From positions 1 through 55,504 of the forward strand of contig NZ_LZIS01000169.1 of the NCBI RefSeq assembly GCF_001667015.1: a stretch of DNA of 55,504 bases, in the 5' to 3' direction. The position numbers and the translations under genes were made by a program. The notes under the pieces are model-generated. The model did not search any database and had not been told where the DNA came from. It saw nothing but the letters and a program-made list of their open reading frames with translations. Positions within the stretch are counted from its first letter, which is position 1. Each line of letters opens with the position of its first letter. The DNA is from Mycobacterium sp. E3198 (GTDB taxonomy: Bacteria; Actinomycetota; Actinomycetes; Mycobacteriales; Mycobacteriaceae). Of the stretch, positions 40,725 to 48,596 are shown one piece after another.

Positions 40725-41900
40725 GTGGGTGGAATGAATTTCGAGCTGACCGATGACCAGGAGCTGATCCGCCGGTCGGTCGCCGAGTTGGCGCGCAAGT
40801 TCGACGACCAGTATTGGATGGAAAAAGACTCCGCGCACGAGTTTCCCACCGAGTTCTACCGGGCGATCGCCGACGGCGGCTGGCTGGGCATGACGATCCC
40901 CACCGAATACGGCGGGCACGGCCTCGGCATCACCGAAGCCACCATCCTGCTCGAGGAGGTCGCGAAGTCCGGCGGCGCCATGAACGCCGCCAGCTCGATC
41001 CACCTGTCCATCTTCGGCATGCAACCCGTGGTGGTGCACGGTTCCGACGAACTCAAGGCACGCACGCTGCCCAAGGTGGCGACCGGCGAAGTGCACGTCT
41101 GCTTCGGTGTGACCGAACCCGGCGCCGGCCTGGACACGTCGCGCATCACCACCTTCGCCAAACGCGACGGCGATCGCTACATCGTCAACGGCCGCAAGGT
41201 GTGGATCTCCAAAGCCATGGAGTCCGACAAGATCCTGCTGCTGACCCGCACCCAGAGCTACGAGGAAGTCAGCAAGAAGACCGACGGGATGACGCTGTTC
41301 ATCACCGATCTGGACCGCAGCCGCGTGGACATCCGCCCCATCCGCAAGATGGGCCGCAACGCCGTCAGCTCCAACGAGTTGTTCATCGACAACTTGGAGG
41401 TGCCGGTCGAGGACCGAATCGGCGAGGAGGGCAAGGGGTTTCAGTACATCCTGGACGGCCTGAACCCGGAGCGGATGCTGATCGCCGCCGAGGCGCTCGG
41501 CATCGGCCGGGTGGCGCTGGACAAGGCGGTGAAATACGGCAACGAGCGCGAGGTCTTCGGCCGGCCCATCGGCATGAACCAGGGCCTGCAGTTCCCGCTC
41601 GCCGACTCGCTGGCCCGGCTCGACGCCGCCGAACTGATGCTGCGCAAGGCCACGTGGTTGTACGACAACGGCAAACCCTGTGGCCGCGAGGCCAATACCG
41701 CCAAATACCTGTGTGCCGACGCGGGCTTCACCGCCGCGGACCGGGCGTTGCAAACCCACGGCGGCATGGGATACGCGGAGGAGTACCACATCACCCGCTA
41801 CTTCCGTGAGGCCCGGCTGATGAAGATCGCGCCGGTCAGCCAGGAGATGATCCTCAATTTCCTGGGATCCAATGTGTTGAGACTGCCGAGGAGCTACTAG
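40725..41900 (+). CDS. Acyl-CoA dehydrogenase
   Basis: A ~391-aa acyl-CoA dehydrogenase. FGVTEPGAGLDTSRITTFAK, IVNGRKVWISKAMESDKILL, FGRPIGMNQGLQFPLADSLA and LQTHGGMGYAEEYHITRYFR are typical. The C-terminal segment where many members have GGTSEIQ reads APVSQEMI, so the catalytic base may be elsewhere. The start could be the GTG at 40725 (good spacing to GAAAGG) or the ATG at 40734 (MNFELTDDQ); a GTG at 40716 is less likely. It lies after a strong hairpin and before a thiolase, so it may have its own promoter. Confidence 0.88.
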   Translation: MGGMNFELTDDQELIRRSVAELARKFDDQYWMEKDSAHEFPTEFYRAIADGGWLGMTIPTEYGGHGLGITEATILLEEVAKSGGAMNAASSIHLSIFGMQPVVVHGSDELKARTLPKVATGEVHVCFGVTEPGAGLDTSRITTFAKRDGDRYIVNGRKVWISKAMESDKILLLTRTQSYEEVSKKTDGMTLFITDLDRSRVDIRPIRKMGRNAVSSNELFIDNLEVPVEDRIGEEGKGFQYILDGLNPERMLIAAEALGIGRVALDKAVKYGNEREVFGRPIGMNQGLQFPLADSLARLDAAELMLRKATWLYDNGKPCGREANTAKYLCADAGFTAADRALQTHGGMGYAEEYHITRYFREARLMKIAPVSQEMILNFLGSNVLRLPRSY

Positions 41901-41906
41901 GCCTAA

Positions 41907-41968
41907 CGCCGAGCGTGCAGTCGCAGCGAATTCTGGGCGATTTTTTCGCGCTGATGGCACGCTCGGCG
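41907..41968. terminator. Stem-loop between acyl-CoA dehydrogenase and thiolase
   Basis: CGCCGAGCGTGC (41907-41918) pairs perfectly with GCACGCTCGGCG (41957-41968). A T-rich run (TTTTTT, 41941-41946) is inside the loop rather than after it. It starts 6 nt after the upstream stop and ends 37 nt before the thiolase ATG. A terminator or mRNA-stability hairpin is likely; its GAGCGTGC core is shared with the hairpin at 40646-40703. Confidence 0.5.
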
Positions 41969-42005
41969 ATCATGGAACATCTGGACGCCAAACAACGGAG
42001 TGAAG

Positions 42006-43151
42006 ATGCGTGAGACTGTCATCGTCGAGGCGGTACGGACGCCGGTAGGGAAGCGCAACGGAGGGCTGTCCGGCATGCACGCCGCCGACCTGTCCGCCGT
42101 CGTCCTCAACGAGGTGCTGGAACGCGCCGGGGTGGGCCCGGAGATCGTCGACGACGTGATCTGGGGATGCGTGTCGCAGGTCGGCGACCAATCCAGCAAC
42201 ATCGGGCGCTACGCCGTCCTCGCGGCCGGCTGGCCCGAAACCATCCCCGGGACCACGGTCAACCGGGCATGCGGTTCCAGCCAGCAGGCGCTGGATTTCG
42301 CGGTCCAGGCGGTGATGTCGGGCCAGCAGGACGTCGTCGTGGCCGGTGGTGTCGAGGTGATGAGCCGCGTTCCGCTCGGTGCGGCGAGGGCCACCGGCAT
42401 GCCCTATGGCCCGAAAGTCCTTGCGCGCTATGACGATTTCTCCTTCAACCAAGGCCTGTCGGCGGAGCTGATCGCCAAGAAGTGGGGGTTCTCCCGCGAG
42501 CAGCTCGACGAGTACTCGGCCCAGTCCCACGAGCGGGCGGCCGCGGCCCAGGACAGCGGCGCCTTCACCGAGCAGATCGTTCCCGTGTTCACCGACGACG
42601 CGACCGTGGTTGCCGACGAGGGCGTGCGCCGCGGCACCACCATCGAGAAGCTGGCCGGGCTCAAGCCCGCGTTCGTCGACGACGGCGTCATTCACGCGGG
42701 CAATTCGTCGCAGATCTCCGACGGGGCGGCGGCCCTGCTCGTGACCACGTCGGAGATGGCGGTCGAGTTGGGGTTGACGCCGCTCGTGCGCTACCGCGCC
42801 GGTGCCGTCACCGGGGCGGACCCGGTGCTCATGCTCACCGGCCCCATTCCGGCGACCGAGAAGGTGCTGACCAAGGCGGGCGTCTCGCTGGCGGAGGTGG
42901 GCGTCTTCGAGGTCAACGAGGCGTTCGCGCCGGTCCCGCTGGCCTGGCTGGCGGAGACGGGCGCGGACTCGGGCCGGATGAATCCGCTGGGCGGCGCCAT
43001 CGCGCTGGGGCACCCGCTCGGCGCGTCCGGCGCGGTGCTGATGACGCGCATGGCCCACCACATGCGTGACAACGGGATCAGGTACGGCCTGCAGACGATG
43101 TGCGAAGGCGGCGGCACGGCCAACGCCACCCTGGTCGAGCTGGTCTCCTAG
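42006..43151 (+). CDS. Acetyl-CoA acyltransferase (thiolase)
   Basis: A 381-aa thiolase that would cleave a 3-ketoacyl-CoA with CoA, or condense. The nucleophile Cys is in TTVNRACGSSQQAL (~90), the catalytic His in ALGHPLGASGAV and the second Cys in MCEGGGTANA; NEAFAPV is the other hallmark. Catalytic residues all appear present. The ATG at 42006 is preceded by GGAGTGAAG; a GTG at 42000 is an alternative. It follows an acyl-CoA dehydrogenase and precedes a TetR gene that has its own operator. Confidence 0.92.
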   Translation: MRETVIVEAVRTPVGKRNGGLSGMHAADLSAVVLNEVLERAGVGPEIVDDVIWGCVSQVGDQSSNIGRYAVLAAGWPETIPGTTVNRACGSSQQALDFAVQAVMSGQQDVVVAGGVEVMSRVPLGAARATGMPYGPKVLARYDDFSFNQGLSAELIAKKWGFSREQLDEYSAQSHERAAAAQDSGAFTEQIVPVFTDDATVVADEGVRRGTTIEKLAGLKPAFVDDGVIHAGNSSQISDGAAALLVTTSEMAVELGLTPLVRYRAGAVTGADPVLMLTGPIPATEKVLTKAGVSLAEVGVFEVNEAFAPVPLAWLAETGADSGRMNPLGGAIALGHPLGASGAVLMTRMAHHMRDNGIRYGLQTMCEGGGTANATLVELVS

Positions 43152-43201
43152 CGCCGACGGCAAACGGTGCTTGCTGAGACCCTTGTCACAGCCGGCAAAC
43201 C

Positions 43202-43225
43202 AACCTACTGTGTGTTCAGTAGGTT
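43202..43225. promoter_or_regulatory. TetR-type operator upstream of the 43249 regulator
   Basis: AACCTACTG, a 6-nt spacer, then CAGTAGGTT: two perfect 9-bp arms. It lies 23 nt upstream of the TTG start of the TetR gene and about 50 nt after the thiolase stop. Its form is like known TetR operators, and position suggests autoregulation. Confidence 0.7.
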
Positions 43226-43248
43226 TATCGGCACCCAGGGAGTCCGTT

Positions 43249-43863
43249 TTGCCCGTCGCTCGGCGGTACGACACGCTGCTCGCCAAAGGCGAGGACCGCA
43301 AGCAGCGGATCCTCGACGTCGCGCAGCGCCTGCTCACCCGCAACGGCTGGCGTAGCACCACGCTCGCCCAGATCGCCGGTGCGGCGGGGGTGACCCCGGC
43401 CGGGCTGCTGCACCACTTCGAATCCAAGGAGCAGTTGCTGCACGCCGTGCTCGACGCCCGGGACGCCGACGACGACTCCCACGCCAACCGGACCGGTGAC
43501 CTGTTGGTCGAGATCGCGCGGGTCGCCGATCGCTTCACGCGGGCACCCGACATGGTGGGCACGTTCACCGTGCTGCTGATCGAAAACATCGATCCCGACG
43601 CCCCGCTGCACGACCGCATGTTGGACCGTCAGCGGCAAGCGATCGACATCGTCGCCCAGCTCATCCGGCTGGGCCAGGCGGACGGCCGCTATCGCACCGA
43701 CATAGAACCCGCCGTCAAGGCAGTGGAAATTCTCGCCTTCGTCCACGGAATGGAAACAATATGGTTGCTCGATCCTTCGATACCGCTGACCGACGCGTTC
43801 AAACAGTACGCGGAGGCGCTGGCACGGGACTTCGCGCCGCCGAAGACGGGCGACCCGACATGA
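43249..43863 (+). CDS. TetR family transcriptional regulator
   Basis: A 204-aa TetR regulator. The HTH runs through RKQRILDVAQRLLTRNGWRS, TTLAQIAGAAGVTPAGLLHH and FESKEQLLHAVLDARD. The start is a TTG at 43249 just after CAGGGAG; no ATG or GTG lies at the expected place. A perfect 9-bp inverted repeat precedes it (43202-43225). The stop overlaps the start of an unknown protein (ATGA), which may modulate it. It may also act on the P450/ferredoxin genes downstream, although a different operator type is there. Confidence 0.85.
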   Translation: MPVARRYDTLLAKGEDRKQRILDVAQRLLTRNGWRSTTLAQIAGAAGVTPAGLLHHFESKEQLLHAVLDARDADDDSHANRTGDLLVEIARVADRFTRAPDMVGTFTVLLIENIDPDAPLHDRMLDRQRQAIDIVAQLIRLGQADGRYRTDIEPAVKAVEILAFVHGMETIWLLDPSIPLTDAFKQYAEALARDFAPPKTGDPT

Positions 43864-44375
43864 GGTACCGGCTCGACGTGGTCGCCTCCAGCGTCGTCGA
43901 CGTGGTGCGGTACGCCGGCGGCTGGCTCTTCGACCGGGCGATGGCGGGGTGGGACGTCACCGTGCTGCTGACCGACCTGGCCGACCACCCCGACACCCGG
44001 CCGCTGCAGATCATCGGCGCCAGGCCGCTCGACCTCGAAGACGCCCTGGCCGCGGTGGACTCACGGCCCCGGCCCCAGGCCCTGGCCGCCGCGGCGGACC
44101 TGTTCGGATGCGACTCGCGGGTGCGGCAGGGCGTGTTGCAGGCCCTCGATCACGGGGTCACGGAGGTGACGCTGTGGGGCGAAAGCTGGCCCGCGGAGCT
44201 GGACGACAGCGTCGGCCTGGTCCAGCACCGGCTGAGCATGGCCGCGAAGATCTTCAAGACCCAGGCGCTTGCGGCGGCGGCCGCGCCACACGGCTCGATC
44301 GGTTACCTCGAAACGTTCCGAAGCGGCCTGTTGGCATGCCCGTCCGTCGCCGCCGATTTGGTTCCCGCGAGCTGA
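43860..44375 (+). CDS. Protein of unknown function, coupled to TetR
   Basis: A 171-aa soluble protein (MRYRLDVVASSVVDVVRYAG). I do not recognise a domain. The N-terminal half has alternating hydrophobic strands (GWDVTVLLTDLADHPD and LQIIGARPLDLEDAL), which suggests an alpha/beta fold. Translation is coupled to the upstream TetR gene by an ATGA overlap. About 80 nt of leader follows before the operator and P450 gene at 44498. No signal peptide or membrane segment is seen. Confidence 0.72.
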   Translation: MRYRLDVVASSVVDVVRYAGGWLFDRAMAGWDVTVLLTDLADHPDTRPLQIIGARPLDLEDALAAVDSRPRPQALAAAADLFGCDSRVRQGVLQALDHGVTEVTLWGESWPAELDDSVGLVQHRLSMAAKIFKTQALAAAAAPHGSIGYLETFRSGLLACPSVAADLVPAS

Positions 44376-44454
44376 TCGCCGCCCGTCTTCCGGCCGGGGG
44401 CGGGCCCGTCGTTTGACGACCACCGGGCGGTGTGGAAATGTAATATTCATCTCT

Positions 44455-44469
44455 GAGAGGCTCATTCTC
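44455..44469. promoter_or_regulatory. Degenerate GAGAAT-type operator, site D
   Basis: GAGAGG-CTC-ATTCTC: the right arm is perfect and the left arm differs at two positions from the GAGAAT-N3-ATTCTC sites. It lies 28 nt upstream of the P450 GTG at 44498 in an otherwise AT-rich leader. A weaker half-site (GAGATTC) follows at 44476-44482. Confidence 0.5.
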
Positions 44470-44497
44470 ACTGCTGAGATTCGAACGGAGCAATACG

Positions 44498-45766
44498 GTG
44501 AACGACTTCGCCAAGATGGACTTCTTCCGCGGCAAAGAGCTCATCGCCGACCCGTACCCCTACTACGAGGCGCTGCGTCAACAGTGCCCGGTCACCCGGG
44601 AGAGCCATCACGACGTCACGATGATCACCGGGTGGGACGAGGCCTGCGCCGTGCTGAACGACGCCGAGACGTGGTCCTCCTGCATCTCGGTGACCGGCCC
44701 GTTTCCGGGCTTTCCGGTGCCGATCGAAGGGGACGACATCACCGAGCTGATCGAGCAGCACCGCGACGAGCTGCCATTCAGCGACCAGCTGCCCACGCTG
44801 GATCCGCCGACCCACACCAATCACCGCTCGCTGATGATGCGGCTGATCACCCCGAAGCGCCTCAAGGAGAACGAGGACGCGATGTGGGCGCTCGCCGACC
44901 AGGCGCTCGACGATTTCCTGGCCCCCGGCCATGGCGAATGGATCAAGGGCTTCGCCGGCCCGTTCACGCTGCTGGTGATCGCCGATCTGCTGGGCGTGCC
45001 GATGGAGGACCGCGACAAGTTCGTCAAGGGCATCGCCGAGCACGCGGGTGGCGGCATCGGCGGCACCAAGGGGTCGCTGGCGCACAGCCCGCTGGAGTTC
45101 CTGTACGGCCTGTTCTCCGACTACGTCCGGGACCGCCGGCGCGAACCCCGCGACGACGTGCTGACCGGCCTGGCCACGGCGACCTACCCCGACGGCTCGA
45201 TCCCCGAGGTCGAAGACGTGGCCCGGGTCGCCAGCAATGTCTTCTCGGCCGGCCAGGAGACCACCGTCCGGCTGCTCGGCGCCGCGCTCCAGACGCTCGG
45301 GGAGCGCCCGGACATCCAGGCGCAGCTGCGCAAGGACCGCAGCCTGATCCCCAACTTCATCGAAGAGTCGCTGCGCCACGAGAGCCCGGTGAAGGGCGAC
45401 TTCCGGTTGAACCGGGTGCCCGTCAAGGTCGGCGGGGTGGATTTGCCCGCGGGCACCACCGTGATGATCGTGCAGGCGGCCGCCAACCGCGATCCGCGCC
45501 GGTTCGACGACCCTGCGACGTTCGACCCGGCCCGCAAGAACGCCCGCCAGCACATTTCGTTCGGGCGCGGCATCCACAGCTGCCCCGGCGCGCCGCTGGC
45601 GCGCGCCGAAACCCGGGTGGCGATCGAGCGCCTGCTGGACCGGACGTCCGACATCAGGATCGACGAGAGCGTGCACGGTCCGGCGAATGACCGCCGCTAC
45701 CAATACGTTCCGACCTACATCCTGCGCGGGCTGACGGAATTGCACCTGGAGTTCACGCCGGCATGA
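44498..45766 (+). CDS. Cytochrome P450
   Basis: A 422-aa P450. SAGQETTVR is the I-helix, EESLRHESP the K-helix, and SFGRGIHSCPG carries the axial Cys362. It starts with a GTG after ACGGAG. A long insert around residues 64-95 (WSSCISVTGPFPGFPVPIEG) is not seen in the other P450s here. The stop overlaps the ferredoxin gene by 4 nt, so the pair forms one redox unit. A degenerate GAGAAT-type operator lies just upstream. Confidence 0.93.
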   Translation: MNDFAKMDFFRGKELIADPYPYYEALRQQCPVTRESHHDVTMITGWDEACAVLNDAETWSSCISVTGPFPGFPVPIEGDDITELIEQHRDELPFSDQLPTLDPPTHTNHRSLMMRLITPKRLKENEDAMWALADQALDDFLAPGHGEWIKGFAGPFTLLVIADLLGVPMEDRDKFVKGIAEHAGGGIGGTKGSLAHSPLEFLYGLFSDYVRDRRREPRDDVLTGLATATYPDGSIPEVEDVARVASNVFSAGQETTVRLLGAALQTLGERPDIQAQLRKDRSLIPNFIEESLRHESPVKGDFRLNRVPVKVGGVDLPAGTTVMIVQAAANRDPRRFDDPATFDPARKNARQHISFGRGIHSCPGAPLARAETRVAIERLLDRTSDIRIDESVHGPANDRRYQYVPTYILRGLTELHLEFTPA

Positions 45767-45963
45767 GGGTTTCGGTCGACGACCAACGCTGTCGCGGTCA
45801 CGGCGTGTGTACGACGCTGTGCCCGGAAGTGTTCAGCCTGACCGACGACGGCTACGCGGAGGCGATAACCTCCGAGATTCCAACGGAATTCGAGGCCGCC
45901 ACCCGGGAGGCCATCCAGTGCTGTCCCGAGCAGGCGATCAGCGATCTATCGAAGGAGACGTAG
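45763..45963 (+). CDS. Ferredoxin, 3Fe-4S type with His at the variable position
   Basis: A 66-aa ferredoxin: Cys10, Cys16 and Cys54 (CP) are cluster ligands, with His13 where a fourth Cys would be. An extra Cys20 (TTLCPEVF) and Cys53 are nearby. The partner is the P450 whose stop it overlaps. The TAGTG overlap at its end couples it to the DUF1330 gene. Confidence 0.92.
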   Translation: MRVSVDDQRCRGHGVCTTLCPEVFSLTDDGYAEAITSEIPTEFEAATREAIQCCPEQAISDLSKET

Positions 45964-46268
45964 TGGCAAAGGGATATGTCATCCTCACCGAGGCCATCAA
46001 GGATCCGGAGGGCATGAAGGCCTACGGCCAAGCCGCGGGAGCGGCGATGGGCGGCGTCAACATCCTGGCGGTGGACACCGCGCCCAAGGTCCTCGAGGGC
46101 AGCTGGCACGGCGACCAGACCGTCGTGCTGGAGTTCGAGTCGGTGGATGCGGCCCGGGCGTGGTACGAGTCCGAGGCTTACCAGAAGGCGGCGAAGCTTC
46201 GCCAAGCGGCGGCCGACTGCAACGCGGTCATCCTCGCCGGGTTCGAAATCCCTTCGGCCAGCGGCTGA
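45963..46268 (+). CDS. DUF1330 family protein
   Basis: A 101-aa alpha/beta-barrel-type (dimeric ferredoxin-like fold) DUF1330 protein. It has KGYVILTEAIKDPEGMKAYG and the typical VVLEFESVDAARAWYESEAY, QKAAKLRQAA. Function of the family is not established; it is often found next to oxygenases and may act as a small isomerase/monooxygenase-like protein. The GTG start at 45963 overlaps the ferredoxin stop by one base, so it belongs to the P450-ferredoxin unit. Confidence 0.87.
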   Translation: MAKGYVILTEAIKDPEGMKAYGQAAGAAMGGVNILAVDTAPKVLEGSWHGDQTVVLEFESVDAARAWYESEAYQKAAKLRQAAADCNAVILAGFEIPSASG

Positions 46269-46271
46269 GCG

Positions 46272-46463
46272 CTAATCGACGATGGAGATCGCCTGGCGGG
46301 GGCACTGACGCACGGCCTCGCGGACGTCCGCCTCGGTCTCCGGTGTGACCTCCGGCTTCAGGACGGTCAGCATGTCGTCGTCGCCGAGCTGAAATATCTC
46401 GGGGTTGATGCCCATGCAGACGCCGTTGCTCTCGCATAGACCCCAATCGACTTCGATTCTCAT
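46272..46463 (-). CDS. Ferredoxin, 3Fe-4S type with Asn at the variable position
   Basis: A 63-aa ferredoxin (MRIEVDWGLCESNGVC...): Cys10, Cys16 and Cys54-Pro, with Asn13 where a fourth ligand would be. ATG at 46463 after GAGGGGGC; longer in-frame starts would run into the P450 gene. It lies 11 nt after the stop of the P450 at 46475-47680, so it is that enzyme's partner. It ends 3 nt from the convergent DUF1330 gene, so the two P450/ferredoxin units meet tail to tail. Confidence 0.92.
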   Translation of the reverse strand: MRIEVDWGLCESNGVCMGINPEIFQLGDDDMLTVLKPEVTPETEADVREAVRQCPRQAISIVD

Positions 46464-46474
46464 CGCGGCCCCCT

Positions 46475-47680
46475 CTACCGAAGCACCTTCACCGGCACGT
46501 TCTTCCAGCCGGCGACGTTTTGCATGTTCACCCGCTTGCACCCGGCCCAGTCCACCTCATAGCGCGGCATGAAGTCGAGCAGCCTCTCCAGCGCGATCCT
46601 GCTTTCCATGCGGGCCAGCGCCGCGCCGAGGCAGCTGTGAATCCCGTACCCGAGGCCGAGGTGTTGCGCCTCGGTCTGGTCGCGCTCGATGTCGAACGTG
46701 TCGGCGTCGGTGAAGGCGTCCGGGTCGCGGTTCGCCGCAGCGCCGCAGAGGAACACCGGCTTGCCCGCGGGGATCACGCCGCCGCTGACGTGCGCCTCCT
46801 TCAGGGTGTAGCGGACGTTGTATTGCACCGGCCCCTCGTAGCGCAACAGCTCTTCCACCGCACCGGGGATCTTGTCGCGGTCCTCCTGCAGCTTCTGCCA
46901 CTGCTCGGGGTGGCGGGCGAAGATGACGGCGGCGTTGCCGAGCAACTTGGTGACGGTCTCGGCGCCCGCCCCGCCCAAAAGCGTGGCGAACGCGGTGATC
47001 TCGATGTCGTCGAGCTGGCGGGGCTGACCGTCGTCGCCCGGGACCTCGGCCGCGATCAGCCTGCTGATCATGTCCTCCTGCGGCTCGGTACGGCGTTCCT
47101 GGATGAGGCCGAAGTAGTACATCGCGGTGTCGATGTTGGCCTGCATCCCGGCTTCGCTGATCTCGATCTGGCCCGGTTCGTGGTGCAGGCTGGTGTCGAT
47201 CCAGTGCCGCACCTGCTGGCGGTATTCCTCGGGCACACCGGCCATCCGGGTGATGACCTCCACCGGGAACGGTCCCGAGAAGTCCTGCACGACGTCGAAG
47301 TGGTCGGGATCGGCCGCGCCCAGGTACTTGTCGATCACCTCGACGACCGTGTCGCGCTGCGACTGAATGGCCCGCGGGGTGAACGCTTTGTTGAGCAGGC
47401 TGCGCATGTGCCGGTGCTCCGGCGGGTCCATGAAGATGATCGACTTCTGCTCGGGGGACAAGCCCCGCCGCACCATTGCGAGGTCGCAGCCGCGCGCCGA
47501 GGAATAGGTCTCGAAGTCCTTGAACGCCGCCGCGACGTCCTCGTGGCGGGTCAGCGCGTAGAAGTCTTCCTTCTCGTCGTAATACAGTGGCGCGTCCTCG
47601 CGCATCCGCCGGTACGTCTCGAACGGGTTGTTGAAGTAGTCCTCGGAGTACGGGTCGAAGACAACCTTCGGTTTGGTCAC
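46475..47680 (-). CDS. Cytochrome P450
   Basis: A 401-aa P450. I-helix GGAGAETVTK, K-helix EELLRYEGP, and LGYGIHSCLG with Cys350 as heme ligand. The likely start is the GTG at 47680 (MTKPKVVFDPYSED after GAGGAG); an earlier in-frame ATG (47773) would add 31 residues with no P450 character. The N-terminal region is like that of the P450 at 29458, so they may belong to the same family. It is followed by a ferredoxin and preceded by a promoter region with an 8-bp inverted repeat (47708-47735). Confidence 0.93.
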   Translation of the reverse strand: MTKPKVVFDPYSEDYFNNPFETYRRMREDAPLYYDEKEDFYALTRHEDVAAAFKDFETYSSARGCDLAMVRRGLSPEQKSIIFMDPPEHRHMRSLLNKAFTPRAIQSQRDTVVEVIDKYLGAADPDHFDVVQDFSGPFPVEVITRMAGVPEEYRQQVRHWIDTSLHHEPGQIEISEAGMQANIDTAMYYFGLIQERRTEPQEDMISRLIAAEVPGDDGQPRQLDDIEITAFATLLGGAGAETVTKLLGNAAVIFARHPEQWQKLQEDRDKIPGAVEELLRYEGPVQYNVRYTLKEAHVSGGVIPAGKPVFLCGAAANRDPDAFTDADTFDIERDQTEAQHLGLGYGIHSCLGAALARMESRIALERLLDFMPRYEVDWAGCKRVNMQNVAGWKNVPVKVLR

Positions 47681-47707
47681 TGCATGCTCCTCATCGGCGG
47701 GCTGAAC

Positions 47708-47735
47708 CGTTACAGCGGATTGCCTGACTGTAACG
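47708..47735. promoter_or_regulatory. Inverted repeat upstream of P450
   Basis: CGTTACAG (47708-47715) and CTGTAACG (47728-47735) are perfect 8-bp arms with a 12-nt spacer, 27 nt upstream of the P450 GTG at 47680. A second, weaker palindrome (CGCTAACGGTAGCG, 47734-47747) abuts it. This is a likely repressor-binding region for the P450/ferredoxin unit. Confidence 0.5.
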
Positions 47736-48596
47736 CTAACGGTAGCGCTTTCGTGTGAAACCGGAAAGACCAAAACGCCCCCACCTCAGCCCCTCCTGGC
47801 CGCATGTAACACGGGACCGACCACGTCGATGACGGCGTCCAGCGCACCCAGGTCTGCCCAGTTCGGCGGCGATGCCGCGCGCGACGGCCACGTCCTTGCC
47901 CACGAATTCGCCGGCTACCTGGACGAACGAGGCGACCGAACCCCTGGCCGCGACGATGTCCAGCACCCGGCTCGTGGCGCTGCCGTACGGCAGCGCGTCC
48001 AGCAGGGTCGATTCCGGCACGCCGAGGCGTTCGCCCAGCCGGATCGACTCCGCGAGCAGCCCGATGTGGCCGGCGAACAGGGCGTTGTTGACCAGCTTCA
48101 CCTTCTGGCCGGCGCCGAGCGGCCCGACGTGCAGGACCGGATCGCCGTAGCAGCCCAGCACCGTTCGCACCCGTGCCACGGTTTCGTCGGCGCCGCCGAC
48201 GAACAGCGTCAGCCGGCCCGCCGCGATGTCGTGCGGGCCGCCGCTCACCGGTGCGTCGACCACGCCGACATCGCCGGCGCGGTCGGCGATGGACTCGATC
48301 GTCGCCGGGCTCGCGGTGGTGTGCACCACCAGGATGGAACCCGGCGGCATGGTGGACAGCAGCTCGCCGTCCAGGCAGACCTGCCGCACCTGGTCGTCGG
48401 TGAACACACACACCAGCACGACGTCGGCCTGCGCGCCGGCCTCGGCCGCGTCGCCCACCGGGCGGGTGCCCAGCCCCTCGAGGTCGTGACGCTGCTCGTC
48501 CGTGCGGCCCAGCACCCGGACGTCGTGGCCGGCGCCGACGAGGCGGGCCACCATCGGGCGCCCCATCCGGCCCGCCCCGATGAAGCCGACTTTCAT
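47736..48596 (-). CDS. NAD-binding 6-phosphogluconate/3-hydroxyisobutyrate dehydrogenase-like protein, frameshifted C-terminus
   Basis: A 286-aa beta-hydroxyacid dehydrogenase. It has GFIGAGRMGRPM (NAD), VVDAPVSGGPHD (substrate) and GAGQKVKLVNN with the catalytic Lys. After about residue 245 (GIAAELG) the chain turns into Arg-rich nonsense to the stop at 47736. Removing one base in the CCC run at 47857-47859 restores ADLGALDAVIDVVGPVLHAA and a stop at 47786, which is what the family should have. So this is a one-base insertion near the 3' end, real or a sequencing error. The start overlaps its paralogue by 4 nt (ATGA). Confidence 0.8.
   Translation of the reverse strand: MKVGFIGAGRMGRPMVARLVGAGHDVRVLGRTDEQRHDLEGLGTRPVGDAAEAGAQADVVLVCVFTDDQVRQVCLDGELLSTMPPGSILVVHTTASPATIESIADRAGDVGVVDAPVSGGPHDIAAGRLTLFVGGADETVARVRTVLGCYGDPVLHVGPLGAGQKVKLVNNALFAGHIGLLAESIRLGERLGVPESTLLDALPYGSATSRVLDIVAARGSVASFVQVAGEFVGKDVAVARGIAAELGRPGCAGRRHRRGRSRVTCGQEGLRWGRFGLSGFTRKRYR

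Noticed and set aside
47708..47747. A mycobacterial KstR/KstR2 steroid regulator site upstream of the P450
   Set aside because: The arms do not fit the KstR or KstR2 consensus as I know them; it was reported only as an unassigned inverted repeat.
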